Assembly (NCBI RefSeq): GCF_001549985.1
Contig: NZ_LROZ01000001.1
Coordinates: forward strand, 496,001-560,000
DNA length: 64,000 nucleotides
Reading direction: 5' to 3'
Origin: Myroides odoratus
GTDB lineage: Bacteria; Bacteroidota; Bacteroidia; Flavobacteriales; Flavobacteriaceae
A program made the translations under genes and the position numbers. The notes beneath the pieces were generated by a model, which was not told where the DNA came from, did not search any database, and worked only from the letters and a program-made list of their open reading frames with translations. Below are positions 1 through 9,165 of the stretch, piece after piece. Position 1 is the stretch's first letter. Each line of letters starts with the position of its first letter.

Positions 1-1
1 G

Positions 2-1186
2 CTATTCTTAGAATCAACGAAGATCCATGTATTCAAAAGATATTACTTGCTTTTTGCTCTTGTTTTTATCTTTATTTTGCCTCTAATCAAAATACCTTCA
101 ACTAGTATATTGACCACGACAAATACTAAATTACAGGAATTAAATGAAGTGATTATTGCACCGCAAATCGAGGTGGCTTCGTCTGCCTCGTCGATATGGA
201 CCTTATCTACGCTTCTTTGGGGTATTTATGGGCTAGGTGTGTTAATTATGTTGGTTCGCTTTTTTCTTTCGCTTCGCCGGTTTAGTCGCTTCGCACAACA
301 GGGGACTCAAGTCTATGAAAAAGGACAAAAATTTGTATTACTCCATCATCTAGATGCTGCATTTACATTTAGACAAACCATCTACCTGCCGCTTCATATT
401 CCCATTGATTGGACGAATAAAATTATTTTACACGAATACAATCACGTGAAACAGCATCACTCTTTTGATATTTTATTGATTGAAGGGCTGAAAATACTCT
501 TTTGGTTTCAACCTCTTTTATATTGGTACCAACAACAGATGGCGTTGAATCATGAATTTTTGGCCGATGACACGCTTAATTCTTCCCAACAAAAAACACA
601 AGAATACCTACAATTACTATTAACCCAAACCTATTTACACAATGAACAACCTCTCAGTAGTTCATTCAATTTTAATTTAACCAAAAAACGTTTTACTATG
701 CTTACAAAAAACAACAACCCACTACAAAACACCTTTGCTGTGTTTGCTACATTGACCTTCTTTAGCTTCTTAGGTATGACTACCGTTTTTGCTCAAGACA
801 AACCGAAACAAGAACCTATTGTATCCCAATCAACACAAAAAAAGGATCCTAATGAAGTATACATTACAGTCACAGAACCTGCCGCCTATCCAGGAGGAAT
901 ACAGGCTTTTAATCAGGACTTTATTACCAACTTTGAATCACCCGCATTTGAAGGAGAATCTATCCGTGTAATTCTGATGTTTATCGTAGAAAAAGATGGA
1001 AGCTTGAATGAGATTAAAGTGTTGAAAGATCCTGGTTTTGGCGTAGGAGAAGCAGCACTAAATGCATTGTCAAAAACCAAGAAATGGATACCTGCAAAAG
1101 ACCATGGAAAATTAGTACGCAGTCAATTTACATTGCCTATTACCTTACAAAATCCAATAGCAGATGAAACAACAAAAGAGGCTTAG
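2..1186 (+). CDS. M56 (BlaR1/MecR1-type) membrane metallopeptidase with C-terminal TonB_C domain, 5' partial
   Basis: The reading frame is open to the first bases of the window, so the real start lies upstream; a TTG at 47 is only an internal codon. Visible order: the end of one membrane segment, a second one around nt 215-270, the zinc site HEYNH at nt 431-445 with the third-ligand motif HEFLADD near nt 549, another hydrophobic stretch near nt 735-795, then a TonB_C-like domain up to the stop. M56 proteins are sensor proteases that usually cleave a BlaI/MecI-type repressor, which would lie upstream of the window. Fusion to a TonB_C tail is common in Bacteroidota. The tail is re-used in three following loci. 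The family call is firm; the signal sensed is unknown. Confidence 0.85.
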   Translation, partial: LFLESTKIHVFKRYYLLFALVFIFILPLIKIPSTSILTTTNTKLQELNEVIIAPQIEVASSASSIWTLSTLLWGIYGLGVLIMLVRFFLSLRRFSRFAQQGTQVYEKGQKFVLLHHLDAAFTFRQTIYLPLHIPIDWTNKIILHEYNHVKQHHSFDILLIEGLKILFWFQPLLYWYQQQMALNHEFLADDTLNSSQQKTQEYLQLLLTQTYLHNEQPLSSSFNFNLTKKRFTMLTKNNNPLQNTFAVFATLTFFSFLGMTTVFAQDKPKQEPIVSQSTQKKDPNEVYITVTEPAAYPGGIQAFNQDFITNFESPAFEGESIRVILMFIVEKDGSLNEIKVLKDPGFGVGEAALNALSKTKKWIPAKDHGKLVRSQFTLPITLQNPIADETTKEA

Positions 1187-1451
1187 CTCCTCTTCGTAAG
1201 GATAATTGTTTGCTTTTTCAATAGCGTGCGACTTAGTTTTATGTAAAAGAAAAAATCTATTGCGAAGATTTCATTTTCTCAGCTTCAATTTTTAAGCTAT
1301 ATTTATCAAAAAAATAAAATAAAATATTGTCTTTTTAATAGATATAGCTTAAATACAAGAAAAGTTATACCAGTTTACTTATACTGAACCTATCTACCAA
1401 ATGAACATTCATTGAGAAATTTATTTCCTATTATTTAACCCACATTTTATC

Positions 1452-1979
1452 ATGCTGAAAGACCAAACCAAACACCTACAACACACATTTTCTCTTTTGA
1501 GTACCCTGACTTTCTTTATTTTTATGGGAGCATCTCCTGTATTTGCACAAGATAAATCCCAAAAAAAAGCTGTTGTATCTCAATCCATACAAGAAGAAAT
1601 TTCTGACGAAATAATTGATACCCCTTCAAATCCTGCAACTTACCCAGGAGGTCTGCGTACATTTAATAAAGATTTTATAAGACACTTTAAACTCTCAAGA
1701 CCCGTATTTACTGATACCCGTGTTGTCTTAATGTTTATCGTTGAAGAAGACGGAAGTTTAAGTGATATGAGAGTCATTCAAAACCCTGGTTTAGACATAT
1801 CCAAGGCAGCGCTAGCGGCACTAGCTAAAACTAAAAATTGGGTTCCAGCTCAACACAATGGAGAACTAGTACGCAGTCAATTTACCGTACCGATTACTAT
1901 TGTTGGATCTGGTAAAATAAATCATTCGAATCAAATAAATCAAACCAATCCTACAGATCTAACAAAACCAGCCATATAG
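1452..1979 (+). CDS. Secreted TonB_C-domain protein, paralogue of the M56 tail
   Basis: The 175-residue protein matches only the last third of the preceding M56 protein: a hydrophobic segment ending in PVFAQDK (about residues 12-34), a YPGG motif and an FIVEEDGSL...VRSQFTVPITI TonB_C core. It lacks the peptidase domain, so it looks like a partial tandem duplication that kept the membrane/signal segment and the periplasmic tail. The N-terminus could act as a signal peptide. The C-terminus is Asn/Thr/Gln-rich, unlike its relatives. The 265 bases before it contain no recognisable gene. Function is unknown; interaction with other envelope proteins through the TonB_C fold is inference. Confidence 0.7.
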   Translation: MLKDQTKHLQHTFSLLSTLTFFIFMGASPVFAQDKSQKKAVVSQSIQEEISDEIIDTPSNPATYPGGLRTFNKDFIRHFKLSRPVFTDTRVVLMFIVEEDGSLSDMRVIQNPGLDISKAALAALAKTKNWVPAQHNGELVRSQFTVPITIVGSGKINHSNQINQTNPTDLTKPAI

Positions 1980-1989
1980 ATATAATTCA

Positions 1990-2583
1990 AAAAAATCTTT
2001 TAAACTATATGCCCTATTCCTTTTGTTACTAACAACACTAGGACTTGCACAGACAGCAGCATCAAGGTTTAAAAATTATACTAATTTTCTAAATGTATCT
2101 TTTTATGATGCTAATCCTTTTATCAAAATCAAAGAAGTAGAATCATCTTTTCCCCAAGCCTCTTCTGTCAGCGAACAGCCAAGTTTTCGGATTTTATCCT
2201 TGTCAATTACCCCGAGCGTTTGGGTTACGATGCGTTAGCACAAATTCAAGATACAGTGGTAGTTCAACAAAAAGTAATCCAACACCTTGAACGAGTTAGG
2301 TATTGATGAACAAGAACAATTGTTACGTGCGCAAGGTGCCCTATTTATTCAAATGTTTCAGTCTGTTGAGCTTCATAAACTACTATTAGAAGAATATGAA
2401 CGTAAAAAAAATTCTTCCTTTTTATTTAGTAACCTAAAGGTAAAACTTCTTGTTCCTTTTATTATCAGAAAAACCAAAAAATGGATTCCTGCAAAAGACC
2501 ATGGAAAATTAGTACGCAGTCAATTTACATTGCCTATTACGCTACAACTTGATCCCGCAGACGAAGAAGCAAAACATGCGTAA
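1990..2583 (+). pseudogene. Frameshifted secreted-protein remnant fused to a copy of the M56 TonB_C 3' end
   Basis: Frame one (from about 1990) reads a signal-peptide-like stretch (LYALFLLLLTTLGLAQ) but has no ATG. The coherent reading changes frame near 2170 (then KFSDFILVNYPERLGYD) and again near 2288 (then NELGIDEQEQLLRAQ). The last 37 codons copy the M56 gene tail: nt 2470-2545 are nearly identical to nt 1077-1152. No single frame encodes the whole product. The parent of the first part is not recognised. It is best read as a decayed gene joined by recombination to a third copy of the TonB_C end. Confidence 0.65.
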
Positions 2584-2619
2584 TCTATGGTGTTAACATT
2601 TTTTTATAAAAAAATCAAG

Positions 2620-2646
2620 AAGAGCGTTTAAGCGCTCTTTTTTTTA
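2620..2646 (+). terminator. Intrinsic terminator
   Basis: AAGAGCG and CGCTCTT pair around a TTTAAG loop and are followed by an eight-T run. It closes the M56/pseudogene block and separates it from the next TonB_C gene. Confidence 0.8.
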
Positions 2647-2675
2647 TTACCTTTAATCCACCTAAAAACTACTAA

Positions 2676-3113
2676 ATGAAAATTCACCTTACTATTTTTT
2701 TATTTTGTATTGCATTAGGTCGTACCTCAGCGCAAACACTTGTTCCTACTAATACTCAAAAGGAACAAGTACAGGATGATAACGATATTTATACCTTTGT
2801 TGATACGCCAGCTGAATATCCTGGAGGAATATCTGCCTTTAACAAAGCCTTTATCGCTAATTTTGAACCGCCAAAAATTGATCCTTCTGTGCGAAAATTA
2901 GTTTTTGTTGTTCAATTTGTCATAGAGAAAAATGGGCATGTCTCTCAAATTAGTGTATTGAAAGATTTCGGATACGATATCGAACAAAATGTAAGAACCG
3001 CATTCGAAAAATTAGAGACCTGGAAACCTGCGCTAATCAAGGAAAAGCCTGTGCGATTTAAAATGACACTTCCTATTACAGCTTATCCCCAAATTGAAGA
3101 AGTATCAAACTAA
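2676..3113 (+). CDS. Small secreted TonB_C-like protein
   Basis: This 145-residue protein has a signal peptide (MKIHLTIFLFCIALGRTSAQ) and then the same YPGG...FVIEKNGHVSQISVLKDFG pattern as the M56 tail at 2-1186, ending in RFKMTLPITA. It is a diverged member of the same family and has no peptidase part. The terminator at 2620-2646 lies just upstream, so it probably has its own promoter, although none is clear in the 30-base gap. Function is unknown. Confidence 0.7.
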   Translation: MKIHLTIFLFCIALGRTSAQTLVPTNTQKEQVQDDNDIYTFVDTPAEYPGGISAFNKAFIANFEPPKIDPSVRKLVFVVQFVIEKNGHVSQISVLKDFGYDIEQNVRTAFEKLETWKPALIKEKPVRFKMTLPITAYPQIEEVSN

Positions 3114-3145
3114 AAAGAGCCGTACTAAAAGTAGCCCCTTTCCCT

Positions 3146-3517
3146 TTACACCCTATCATCGTCTAAACTATCCCTGACTTTTTTAGTCAAACTAGCATAC
3201 ACTAATGCATACGAATGATCAATTAACATTTTGAGCAAGGTCCATTGTACAGCACCACCAAGGTGTACACTATTCCAATGTTTTTTACTCATGTGATACC
3301 CTGGCACAATTTCACTGTAATCAGCACGTAATTCTTCTGCCTTTTCAGGATCACATTTTAAATTGATAAAACAGTTTCCTTGCTCCCATTTCGTCAAATT
3401 AAGCAAGAGATAAATCTTCCCCCCTACTTTAAAAGTCAATGTTTCTTGATCAAAAGGAAAATCTTCTGTTGTTCCTTTTTTAGCTAAACAATAATCGTAA
3501 ATCACATGTACATCCAT
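3146..3517 (-). CDS. MmcQ/YjbR family protein
   Basis: At 123 residues it has the usual YjbR length. Family hallmarks are visible: the N-terminal DYCLAKKGTTEDFPF, the FKVGGKIYLLLNL strand, the KCDPEKAEELRADY helix and the GYHMSKKHWNSVHL segment that fits the conserved basic region. The fold is known as a double-wing DNA-binding-like (CyaY-like) domain, but no firm cellular role is established. It lies 11 bases downstream of the cyclase gene and probably shares its transcript. Confidence 0.85.
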   Translation of the reverse strand: MDVHVIYDYCLAKKGTTEDFPFDQETLTFKVGGKIYLLLNLTKWEQGNCFINLKCDPEKAEELRADYSEIVPGYHMSKKHWNSVHLGGAVQWTLLKMLIDHSYALVYASLTKKVRDSLDDDRV

Positions 3518-3528
3518 CGGGTATGAGG

Positions 3529-4299
3529 TTAAAAAATTTGATACAAAATTGGTTTACTCGGCGAGGCATCATTGACAAAAGAGGCAATCTGAATGTTTAA
3601 AATATACATCCCATCTACCACCTCATCGGCTACATAAATGAGCTCTGTAATCGTCGCATCGAATTGAGCGTCATCATTTACTTGATTCACATTCTTCACG
3701 TTCCAAAAAGCTTTATGGGCCGCTAATTCTCCTCCGTCTTTTTCTTTATCTACACTTGGTAAGTCAATCAATAGGTGTTTGATTCCTTTTTCGCGTAAAA
3801 AAGCCGCCGCATCTGCAGCTAAATATGGAGGATTTGTATGGGAATATTTACTGTGTTTTTTATTTTCTTGGTTAGGCAAAGTACGAAGAACAACAGCTGT
3901 TTGTTCTTGTTCATTCCATTGACGTTGGATTTGTGTCAAAGTAATCACTGCATCTCCATCATCTTGTCGTTCTGGTGTTACAGTTAGTACTTGTGCGAGA
4001 AAAACAAAAGTTTTCAACGTATCATTAATACTATAAAATTCGCGCGTAATATGCCCCAAACACTCCGTATGTGTTCCATGTCCATGGGGATTAAACGCAA
4101 TGGTATTAAAATTCGTCGAAGATTGTCCTTCACTTACTTTCCCTACCCAATCTCCCATGCGTACTGGTTCAATAGAAGGTTTATCCAAATACCAAGCAAT
4201 GGGGTTTTCATCTGTATTCGTCAAGGGAATAGAAATATCAATAGGCTGTGAAAAGTCAACAGCATAAGTCTGATTGGAAATAGAGAGAGTTGCTTTCAA
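3529..4299 (-). CDS. Cyclase/kynurenine formamidase-like metal-dependent hydrolase
   Basis: The 256-residue protein carries the metal-binding signature HGHGTHTE at residues 72-79, a variant of the HxGTHxD motif of the PF04199 cyclase family (kynurenine formamidase, isatin hydrolase). Second-shell features include a late LLIDLPSVD segment and AHKAFW. The conserved Asp of the motif is Glu here. It is four bases downstream of hemW on the same strand, so it is likely co-transcribed with ruvC-hemW. The substrate cannot be read from the sequence; no tryptophan-degradation genes are adjacent. Confidence 0.75.
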   Translation of the reverse strand: MKATLSISNQTYAVDFSQPIDISIPLTNTDENPIAWYLDKPSIEPVRMGDWVGKVSEGQSSTNFNTIAFNPHGHGTHTECLGHITREFYSINDTLKTFVFLAQVLTVTPERQDDGDAVITLTQIQRQWNEQEQTAVVLRTLPNQENKKHSKYSHTNPPYLAADAAAFLREKGIKHLLIDLPSVDKEKDGGELAAHKAFWNVKNVNQVNDDAQFDATITELIYVADEVVDGMYILNIQIASFVNDASPSKPILYQIF

Positions 4300-4303
4300 T
4301 GTT

Positions 4304-5437
4304 TTAGTTCAAATCTAACCAAAATAAATCAGATGCAATACCATCACTTAAAAATTTTCCTTTATCGGTTATCGTTAAAATATTCTCTTGTTTTTGCATG
4401 AATCCATCTGCAATAAATGAAGCGGATTCTTGAACGAGATAATTGTAAAATTCAGCACCAAATTCATTCGAAACACGCGTCAAATCAACTCCCCAAATGG
4501 TTCGCAATCCCGTCATGACATATTCATTATATCGATCAACAACAGAGAGTTCTTCTATCTCAGATGGCAACTCACCAGCTTCAATTGCTTTGATATACAA
4601 AGGATTATTCGAAATATTCCAACTTCGGTATCGCCCATCAAAACTATGGGCCGATGGCCCTATACCTAGATATTTTTTCCCCAGCCAATACGCTGAATTG
4701 TTTTTAGAATAATATCCTGGTTTTGCAAAGTTAGACAACTCGTAATGGATATATCCATTGGCTCTTAATTTTTCAATCAACAGCATAAAGTGCGCATGAG
4801 CGACTTCTTCTTTGGGACTGGGGATCACTCCTTTTTGGATGAGTTTATTTAAGGCTGTACGCTCCTCAACAGTAAGTGCATAACAAGAAATATGGGGAAT
4901 CCCCAAATCTAAAATACGCTGAATATTGTCTATCCAACGTTCATTGGATAAATTGGGTATTCCGTATATTAAATCAATCGAAATATTATCAAAATATTGT
5001 ACGGCTTCTTCTAAACAACTAATTGCTTCTTGTGCATTATGTGCGCGATTCATCATTTTGAGGTCTTCTTCTCCAAAAGATTGAATGCCTATACTCAAAC
5101 GATTGACCTTCGATTGTGCTAAACGCTGAATCGTTTCAGCATCTAAATCATCTGGATTGGCTTCTAATGTGATTTCAGGTTGTTCTACAACAGTATATTG
5201 CTGGTAAACGGTATCAATCAACATATTGATCTCCTCAACAGCTAGTATACTTGGTGTTCCTCCTCCAAAGTAAATGGTTTCAATGTGTTCCCCTGCTAAT
5301 TCATCCTTGCGCAAGAAAAGCTCGCTTTGAATAGCGGCTAACATCTCTTCTTTCTTCTTTAACGAAGTAGAAAAGTGAAAGTCACAGTAATGACAAGCTT
5401 GCTTACAAAAAGGAATGTGAATATAAATACCAGCCAT
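4304..5437 (-). CDS. hemW: Radical SAM heme chaperone HemW
   Basis: The 377-residue protein starts MAGIYIHIPFCKQACHYCDF, giving the radical-SAM 4Fe-4S triad at Cys11, Cys15 and Cys18 and the following aromatic. GGGTPS and the ISIDLIYGIP segment also match. Length and the lack of the longer HemN N-terminus favour HemW, a protein that handles heme and supports insertion into target proteins, over a true anaerobic coproporphyrinogen oxidase. Its start overlaps the ruvC stop by one base (TAATG), suggesting translational coupling. Confidence 0.88.
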   Translation of the reverse strand: MAGIYIHIPFCKQACHYCDFHFSTSLKKKEEMLAAIQSELFLRKDELAGEHIETIYFGGGTPSILAVEEINMLIDTVYQQYTVVEQPEITLEANPDDLDAETIQRLAQSKVNRLSIGIQSFGEEDLKMMNRAHNAQEAISCLEEAVQYFDNISIDLIYGIPNLSNERWIDNIQRILDLGIPHISCYALTVEERTALNKLIQKGVIPSPKEEVAHAHFMLLIEKLRANGYIHYELSNFAKPGYYSKNNSAYWLGKKYLGIGPSAHSFDGRYRSWNISNNPLYIKAIEAGELPSEIEELSVVDRYNEYVMTGLRTIWGVDLTRVSNEFGAEFYNYLVQESASFIADGFMQKQENILTITDKGKFLSDGIASDLFWLDLN

Positions 5438-5991
5438 TATTTTTTTACTCGATCTTGATTTTGTTTAACAAAAGCATCCCAACCCGTATAAGACTTTCCT
5501 ACAACGGTTTTCCCTGAATTAAAGAAATGACATACCGCCGCCGCTAAACCATCCGTACTATCAAGGTTTTTGGGTAATTCTTTTAATCCTAAAAGTTGTT
5601 GGAGCATCTTTGCTACTTGTTCTTTACTCGCATTTCCATTACCTGTGATGGCCATTTTTATTTTCTTAGGCTCATATTCGGTGATGGGAATTCCACGAGA
5701 AAGTCCGGCAGCCATTGCAACGCCTTGTGCACGCCCTAACTTCAGCATAGACTGCACATTTTTTCCAAAAAAGGGCGCTTCAATAGCGATTTCATCTGGA
5801 CAATGTGTTTCAATTAGTTCGATAGTACGTTCAAAAATTCGACGCAGTTTAGTATAGTGATCATCATATTTATTCAACTGTAATTCATTCAATTGAATAA
5901 ACTCCATCTTCTTATTTACCACACGTATCAGTCCAAACCCCATGATGGTTGTTCCTGGATCAATCCCTAATATAATTCTATCTATTGTCAA
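5437..5991 (-). CDS. ruvC: Crossover junction endodeoxyribonuclease RuvC
   Basis: This is a 184-residue Holliday-junction resolvase. The first acidic residue is in IILGIDPGTT (Asp11), the second in IAIEAPFFGKN, and the terminal pair in NLDSTDGLAAAVCH. The conserved GRAQGVAM motif is present. It acts in recombinational repair, normally with RuvAB, which are not in this window. It is the first gene of ruvC-hemW-cyclase-yjbR, all in the same direction with gaps of 0-12 bases. Confidence 0.93.
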   Translation of the reverse strand: MTIDRIILGIDPGTTIMGFGLIRVVNKKMEFIQLNELQLNKYDDHYTKLRRIFERTIELIETHCPDEIAIEAPFFGKNVQSMLKLGRAQGVAMAAGLSRGIPITEYEPKKIKMAITGNGNASKEQVAKMLQQLLGLKELPKNLDSTDGLAAAVCHFFNSGKTVVGKSYTGWDAFVKQNQDRVKK

Positions 5992-6051
5992 ATCTTTACT
6001 TTTTTTCTTTCCTATTCATCAAGACCAAAAAATATGATTTACTTTGCATGA

Positions 6052-6990
6052 ATGAAAATTGTATCCAACAAAACTAAGCAATTCCTAGTACTTCTACTTA
6101 AGATTATTGTCGTAAGTAGTGCTTTTTATTATATCTATAACAAACTCTCCAGTGATGCTACTTTGGATGGGAATTTGCTCAAAGAAGTTTTGGTTGATCC
6201 CCAACATACTTGGGCCTTATTGGCTTTGCTTTTCTTGACTTTTTCCAATCGCTTTGTTGAGATTTTGAAATGGCAGAATCTATCTTCTTTGATTCAACCC
6301 GTTACAATTGGACAAGCGACAAAACAAGTTTTGAGTGCGTTAACCTTAGGAATTTTCACGCCCAATGGTATTGGAGAATATGCAGGAAAAGCCTTGTATT
6401 TTTCTAAAAAAGATACTGGAAGGGTCATTTTTCTCAATATGGTTTGCAATGGTGTTCAAGTGATTTATGCCATTTTGTTTGGTTTACTTGGTTTGACCAT
6501 TCTCAATTACACCCATCAATTTATTCCACCTTACTACTTGTGGATTCTCTATGGAATTGCTGCAATAATTATTCTTTTCGTTTTTTCTTTTCGCCATTTA
6601 AGCATTAAGGGATATTCGATCAATACTGTGATTCAGATGCTTCGAGCTATTCCCCAAAAAACGCATCGTAAAAATTTATTTTTAGCTCTATTGCGCTACG
6701 CATCATTCACCCATCAATATGTAATTTTATACTATCTCTTTGGAGTAGATATTCCTTATTTTGAGTTGTTATGCGCGGTATCAGCTATTTATCTTTTAGC
6801 TTCTTCTCTCCCTAATTTTCAATTTTTAGAATTCGCCGTAAAAGGAAGTATCGCCCTGTTTATTTTTTCTGCTTTGGATGTAAATCAATGGGTTGTTGCT
6901 TTAGTGGCTACCCTAATTTGGTTACTGAATATTGTATTACCGATTTCTATTGGAAGCTACTTTGTCTTAACTTTTAAAGTAAAAAAATAA
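6052..6990 (+). CDS. Flippase-like/LPG-synthase transmembrane-domain protein (UPF0104 type)
   Basis: The 312-residue protein is almost entirely membrane, with about eight hydrophobic helices. The motif TLGIFTPNGIGEYAGKALY resembles the TPG.xGE signature of the lysylphosphatidylglycerol-synthase transmembrane family. Relatives include lipid-linked flippase-like and exosortase-associated proteins. It stands alone, divergent from ruvC. A TACTTTG element at 6040-6046 lies only six bases from the ATG, so the transcript could be nearly leaderless (weak). The substrate is unknown. Confidence 0.7.
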   Translation: MKIVSNKTKQFLVLLLKIIVVSSAFYYIYNKLSSDATLDGNLLKEVLVDPQHTWALLALLFLTFSNRFVEILKWQNLSSLIQPVTIGQATKQVLSALTLGIFTPNGIGEYAGKALYFSKKDTGRVIFLNMVCNGVQVIYAILFGLLGLTILNYTHQFIPPYYLWILYGIAAIIILFVFSFRHLSIKGYSINTVIQMLRAIPQKTHRKNLFLALLRYASFTHQYVILYYLFGVDIPYFELLCAVSAIYLLASSLPNFQFLEFAVKGSIALFIFSALDVNQWVVALVATLIWLLNIVLPISIGSYFVLTFKVKK

Positions 6991-7122
6991 ACTTGATTGC
7001 TTTTTTATCTCCATGCGTTGCAATTTGTTTGTTGCTCTTTTGCTTTTCTGTTGATTCTCTTTTACAACCAATAAATCAAGTTAATGCCAAATTGCCATTT
7101 GCCCCCTACGGAGCCTTTTCTC

Positions 7123-7602
7123 TTATTGCTTATGCAAAACAAGTGGCAACACAAATTGACTTGTTACAGGAACACCTCTTTTCGTTGCAGGAGAAAGTTC
7201 GCGAAATTTCTTGCTTTTTTCTACCAATAAGCTATCTACACTTTTTAATTGTTGTTTTAAACTGTCATTTAATTGATAAAGAGACAATGAAACTTGAGCA
7301 TCTGCTTGAATCGTCACCAGAACTTTTAAGGTATCCAGTGTTGCAAAGGTACCACGAAGAGTATCTACGCGTAAATTCTCCTCTAAAGCGGCTGTGATAT
7401 AGTCGAAAAAGCAGGTTTTTCGAGCTGTTTCATCAAAAATAGAATCACAACTAGCTACACTGGGATACGTATCCACTTTAGTCCAATCAATTTTATTCAA
7501 CTCTTCCTCTAGCAATTCTTGCTCATTGGGAAGCTGAGCGGACATCCACTGACAAGAAGTGAATACAATGGGAAAAAAGAAAATAATCCAACTCGATTTC
7601 AT
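7123..7602 (-). CDS. Lipoprotein with TonB_C-like C-terminus, unknown function
   Basis: A 159-residue protein with a short hydrophobic leader ending at a lipobox-like FTSCQ (Cys17). The middle contains Cys-Asp-Ser-Ile-Phe and KTCFFDYITAAL, so there are two further cysteines. The end, GVPVTSQFVLPLVLHKQ, resembles the last strand of TonB_C domains such as those at 2-3113. A minus-strand TATTTTTG element (7631-7638) precedes the ATG. The opposite-strand reading frame through 6993-7397 is rejected because this gene has a lipobox and a coherent fold. Confidence 0.6.
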   Translation of the reverse strand: MKSSWIIFFFPIVFTSCQWMSAQLPNEQELLEEELNKIDWTKVDTYPSVASCDSIFDETARKTCFFDYITAALEENLRVDTLRGTFATLDTLKVLVTIQADAQVSLSLYQLNDSLKQQLKSVDSLLVEKSKKFRELSPATKRGVPVTSQFVLPLVLHKQ

Positions 7603-7652
7603 GAAATAATAATGTTGTACTTTAGTTAATCAAAAATACAAAAAAAATAGAG

Positions 7653-8156
7653 ATGGACTATTTCTTATTAATCTTAAGCCTTTTACTACTAATTTTTGGT
7701 ATTATTGGCAGTGTTCTACCTGCATTACCTGGGCCTCCTGTTAGCTGGTTAGGCATACTATGCTTGTATTTTGTCGATGGAGTTGAAATCAGTTCGATTG
7801 CGCTTTGGGGAAGCTTACTGATTACGATTGTCGTGTCTATTTTAGATTATGTCATACCAGCACAAGGAACCAAGCGTTTTGGCGGAAGTAAGTACGGCAT
7901 CTGGGGAACCAATATTGGTCTAATCATAGGAATCATTGCTCCCATCCCATTTGGCTTTATTTTAGGTCCATTTCTAGGCGCTTTGATTGGTGAATTAATC
8001 TTGGATAGTCGAGACGTTTCTCGTGCGCTAAAAGCAGCTATTGGCTCTTTTATTGGATTCTTAGCTTCAACTTTTTTGAAAGTGGTACTAGGTATTGCCT
8101 TTCTAATCTGGGGCGTTTTACTCCTCATCCAGAAGTTTGCTGCTTATAGTTTCTAA
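7653..8156 (+). CDS. DUF456 family membrane protein
   Basis: The 167 residues hold four to five hydrophobic helices with the family's Gly-rich pattern: GIIGSVLPALPGPPVSW near the N-terminus and KYGIWGTNIGLIIG in the middle. No biochemical role is established for DUF456. It is convergent with the EamA gene, and the two stops overlap at 8153-8156. Confidence 0.85.
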   Translation: MDYFLLILSLLLLIFGIIGSVLPALPGPPVSWLGILCLYFVDGVEISSIALWGSLLITIVVSILDYVIPAQGTKRFGGSKYGIWGTNIGLIIGIIAPIPFGFILGPFLGALIGELILDSRDVSRALKAAIGSFIGFLASTFLKVVLGIAFLIWGVLLLIQKFAAYSF

Positions 8157-9025
8157 TTGGATTGTCCTACTAGAGGTTTATTGATAAAAGTAATTCCTAT
8201 ACCTACAAGGATAATACAACCGCCAATGACCATTTGTAGCGAAATTGATTCATCTAAGAAATACCACGCTAACAAAGCGGCAAATAAGGCTTGACTCAGC
8301 AAACTCAACGACACACGAGTAGCTCTCATATTTTGAGTAGCATAGCTAATAAGCAACCACGCCAATAACTGACAAACAACACCTTGTACGACTAAAGTCA
8401 TCCATCCTTCAGCAGAGAAACCTGTAAAAGCGGACCCCATGATTACATTTAAAATAGCGAGAAAAATAGTCGAAACAAAAATACTATAGGACATAAAGGA
8501 AACAACACCTACGTGTTCCAATACTTTTTTACTCATTAAAATGTACGTTGCATAAAGTAACCCAGACAGGATACTAAACAGGAAAGGAATATCAAATGAT
8601 AAGTTCACAAATACCTCAACGCCTACTAACGTCACCATGCCTATCAAAGCTAGAATGGTTCCCAACCAAAAATTAATTGTAGGTTTAATCTGCAAGAAAA
8701 AATAGCTTCCTATGCCCACCCATACAGGAGCCAAGTTACCAAGTAAGGTGGCCTGAGTTGCTGTGGAGCCTTGAATAGCAATATTCCAAACACCAATATC
8801 CAACCCAAAACACATTCCACACAAAACAATCAATACCATGGTTTTGCGATCGTATACTTTGATTTGCTTGGTAAACAACGCATAAGGCACAATGAACAGA
8901 GCTGCAATTGCCATGCGATAGAAGGCGGATATTAAGCCTGGCACTAATGCCATTTTAACTAAAACAGGGAAAATAGAAATACACAAAATTCCTATAAACA
9001 GTGCAATTCTAGGTTTATTTGCCAT
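8153..9025 (-). CDS. EamA/DMT-family transporter
   Basis: A 290-residue protein with ten predicted transmembrane helices in two EamA halves, typical of drug/metabolite exporters of the RhaT/YdcZ superfamily. The start at 9025 (MANKPRIALF) is preferred over the upstream ATG at 9055, because the latter sits on a minus-strand TATTTTG -7-like element (plus 9053-9059) and its ten extra residues are polar and unlike the family. The substrate is not predictable. Its end overlaps the convergent DUF456 stop by three bases. Confidence 0.82.
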   Translation of the reverse strand: MANKPRIALFIGILCISIFPVLVKMALVPGLISAFYRMAIAALFIVPYALFTKQIKVYDRKTMVLIVLCGMCFGLDIGVWNIAIQGSTATQATLLGNLAPVWVGIGSYFFLQIKPTINFWLGTILALIGMVTLVGVEVFVNLSFDIPFLFSILSGLLYATYILMSKKVLEHVGVVSFMSYSIFVSTIFLAILNVIMGSAFTGFSAEGWMTLVVQGVVCQLLAWLLISYATQNMRATRVSLSLLSQALFAALLAWYFLDESISLQMVIGGCIILVGIGITFINKPLVGQSN

Positions 9026-9110
9026 GAGATTGTATGCTTTACATTTACTGTGCAAAATACGTTAGTTTTTCTTGTGGTCAGGTGTTTTTTGCATTTTTGT
9101 TTTTCCTTGA

Positions 9111-9146
9111 CAAAACAAAAAAGCCCCATCACATTGGATAGGGCTT
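9111..9146 (-). terminator. Terminator of the B12-uptake operon
   Basis: Read on the minus strand, AAGCCC...GGGCTT form an imperfect hairpin with an AATG loop, followed by a T-rich tract. It lies 20 bases past the stop of the DUF4465 lipoprotein gene. Confidence 0.75.
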
Positions 9147-9165
9147 CTTCATTTTTATCTTGTTT

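Noticed and set aside
6993..7397. 134-codon plus-strand frame after the flippase-like gene
   Set aside because: It starts with TTG, overlaps the lipoprotein gene on the other strand for most of its length, and has no family features.
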